Assembly: GCF_000321225.1 (NCBI RefSeq)
Contig: NW_004451410.1
Coordinates: 404,491-468,490 of the forward strand
Length of the DNA: 64,000 bases
Direction: 5' to 3'
Source of the DNA: Odobenus rosmarus divergens
Taxonomy: Eukaryota; Chordata; Mammalia; Carnivora; Odobenidae
This document shows, piece after piece, positions 62,916 through 64,000 of the stretch. Each line of letters opens with the position of its first letter. The first letter of the stretch is position 1. The position numbers were made by a program, and so were the translations under genes. The notes beneath the pieces were generated by a model that had not been told where the DNA came from, made no database searches, and saw only the letters and a list, made by a program, of their open reading frames with translations.

Positions 62916-64000
62916 TAAAATCCATCAAGCCGCAGGTCCCACGTTTTCTCCTCTGTTGTGTCCCCTTCCCTCCACCACTACCTCTGACTCTCTCCATCTC
63001 TTCTCTCTCATCTCCTACTTCTTCCTGCTCCTCGTCTTCTCCCTATTCTCTCCTTAACAACTATAATAAAGACTTATGTCTAGCCAAGACCCCCTTGACG
63101 AACATTATGTTCCTTCTTGTTAATTTCAATCAGGCAAGATCAATTTTGTGGGTCTCACTGGATCGGGAGAGGTGAGGATGCATCTCGCCCAGTGGAAGAA
63201 GCACAAAATTAGAAACAAGCCACTTCATGAAGTCAACTAAGGGATCCAGAGCACCTCATTGATCCTCTAATGCCTACACCAGGACCCCATCTCAGTTTCA
63301 GACCAGTTCCTTAAATGTTTATTTTCCATTCACAGTGAGTAGGACCAGAGACTCGGTCTACTTTTCTTAAGAGAAGCAATGCAGCTTTACCGTCAAACAT
63401 TTCAGGGGTGGAACTGGGGAAGGCTTCACATTCTTTCCATCGGCTGGGGCCTGGGGAAGAAATAAAGTGACAGGGGCTGTACACCGTTGGTGGGCTAGAC
63501 CACAAGTCCAGTGGAGGGAAGCAGCTACAGGTGGGAGCAGGAATGTCTGCCCAGTCACCACCATCAGAGTCTGCACAAAGCAGCACTCAGCAAAGCCCAG
63601 CTCATCTTCAGTCACCATCTTGTCTCAGCCCTTCCAGGGCCACTTCTCCACCCAGCTCTTCCCTCATTCCTACGCTGTCCTTCCACGGCTTTCATTCTCC
63701 TGTTCTCTCTGCGCCTGGTGCTGGTTCTATTTCTCAAAATTTGCCCCATGGATTTTATTAGATTTTCTACTTTATTTAAAAAAAGAGTTGGTCAAATTTT
63801 GACCCAAATGATTGGTCAAATAATTTTGAAAAATGACATTTTCACTTTTAAACAAAGTTAAAAAGACTTCTTGACTGCAGGACTTCTAAGGGCATGTATG
63901 TGGCAACTTATAACGGTCAGCATCTAAGGGAAAGTTAGAATGAAGACTTACAAATTTATTCCAGGATAGAACCTCCCCCAACAGATGCACACACACACCA

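Larger units (their letters stand above)
54646..64000. other. Intergenic region downstream of TIMM21
   Basis: No exon with supportable splice sites or protein similarity. Contains four CAN SINEs, an MLT1/MST-type LTR, a possible second LTR scrap, MIR and simple repeats. Stretches 54.7-56.5, 57.7-58.4, 58.7-59.7, 60.5-61.4 and 61.7-62.8 kb hold only unnamed, locally GC-rich sequence. In human the next gene on this side is CYB5A, which is not reached here. Confidence 0.75.

Noticed and set aside
1..64000. CRISPR arrays, phage, operons or toxin-antitoxin systems
   Set aside because: The window is clearly vertebrate nuclear DNA. Repeats are SINEs, LINEs, LTRs and microsatellites, with no regularly spaced repeat-spacer structure.

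Overview
This is a mammalian genomic window, most likely from a caniform carnivore outside the dog family (bear, seal or mustelid type). The evidence is about a dozen tRNA-Lys-derived CAN SINEs (heads of the 'ggcgcctgggtggctcag' type, internal CT-rich stretch, AAATAAA-type tails), a carnivore-type young L1 3' end, and an exon/intron gene structure with GT-AG splice sites. It is not a prokaryotic or mobile-element-borne system, and I found no CRISPR array, operon or novel multi-gene system.

Two protein-coding genes lie head to head. FBXO15 (F-box protein 15) fills the left three quarters on the minus strand. I assemble ten coding exons, from the start codon at 47944 to the stop at 563. They are all phase-compatible, give a 1539 bp reading frame (512 codons plus stop) and end in an AATAAA signal at 476-481. 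TIMM21 (the TIM23-complex subunit Tim21) runs on the plus strand in six coding exons, 48871 to 54236 (735 bp, 244 residues), with an AATAAA at 54615-54620. About 930 bp separate the two start codons. This interval is a CpG-rich bidirectional promoter with ZNF143/STAF-, NRF1- and ETS-like sites. The arrangement matches human 18q22.3 (FBXO15, TIMM21, then CYB5A further on).

Region by region: 1-454 is sequence downstream of FBXO15 with a CA repeat. 455-47944 is FBXO15; its large intron 8 (6.4-27.3 kb) is packed with L1 fragments. 47.7-48.9 kb is the shared promoter. 48.87-54.64 kb is TIMM21. 54.64-64.0 kb is intergenic, with four CAN SINEs, MaLR LTR remnants, MIR and simple repeats, and no exon I can support.

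The two proteins are not known to share a pathway. FBXO15 is a substrate receptor of an SCF ubiquitin ligase, and TIMM21 works in mitochondrial presequence import and respiratory-chain assembly. The link is the shared promoter. The most informative non-genic signals are two L1-into-L1 insertions with visible target-site duplications, a 3'-truncated U2 snRNA retropseudogene with flanking repeats, an apparent tail-only retroinsertion at 62.9 kb, and a poorly conserved FBXO15 exon 2 whose skipping would keep the frame.
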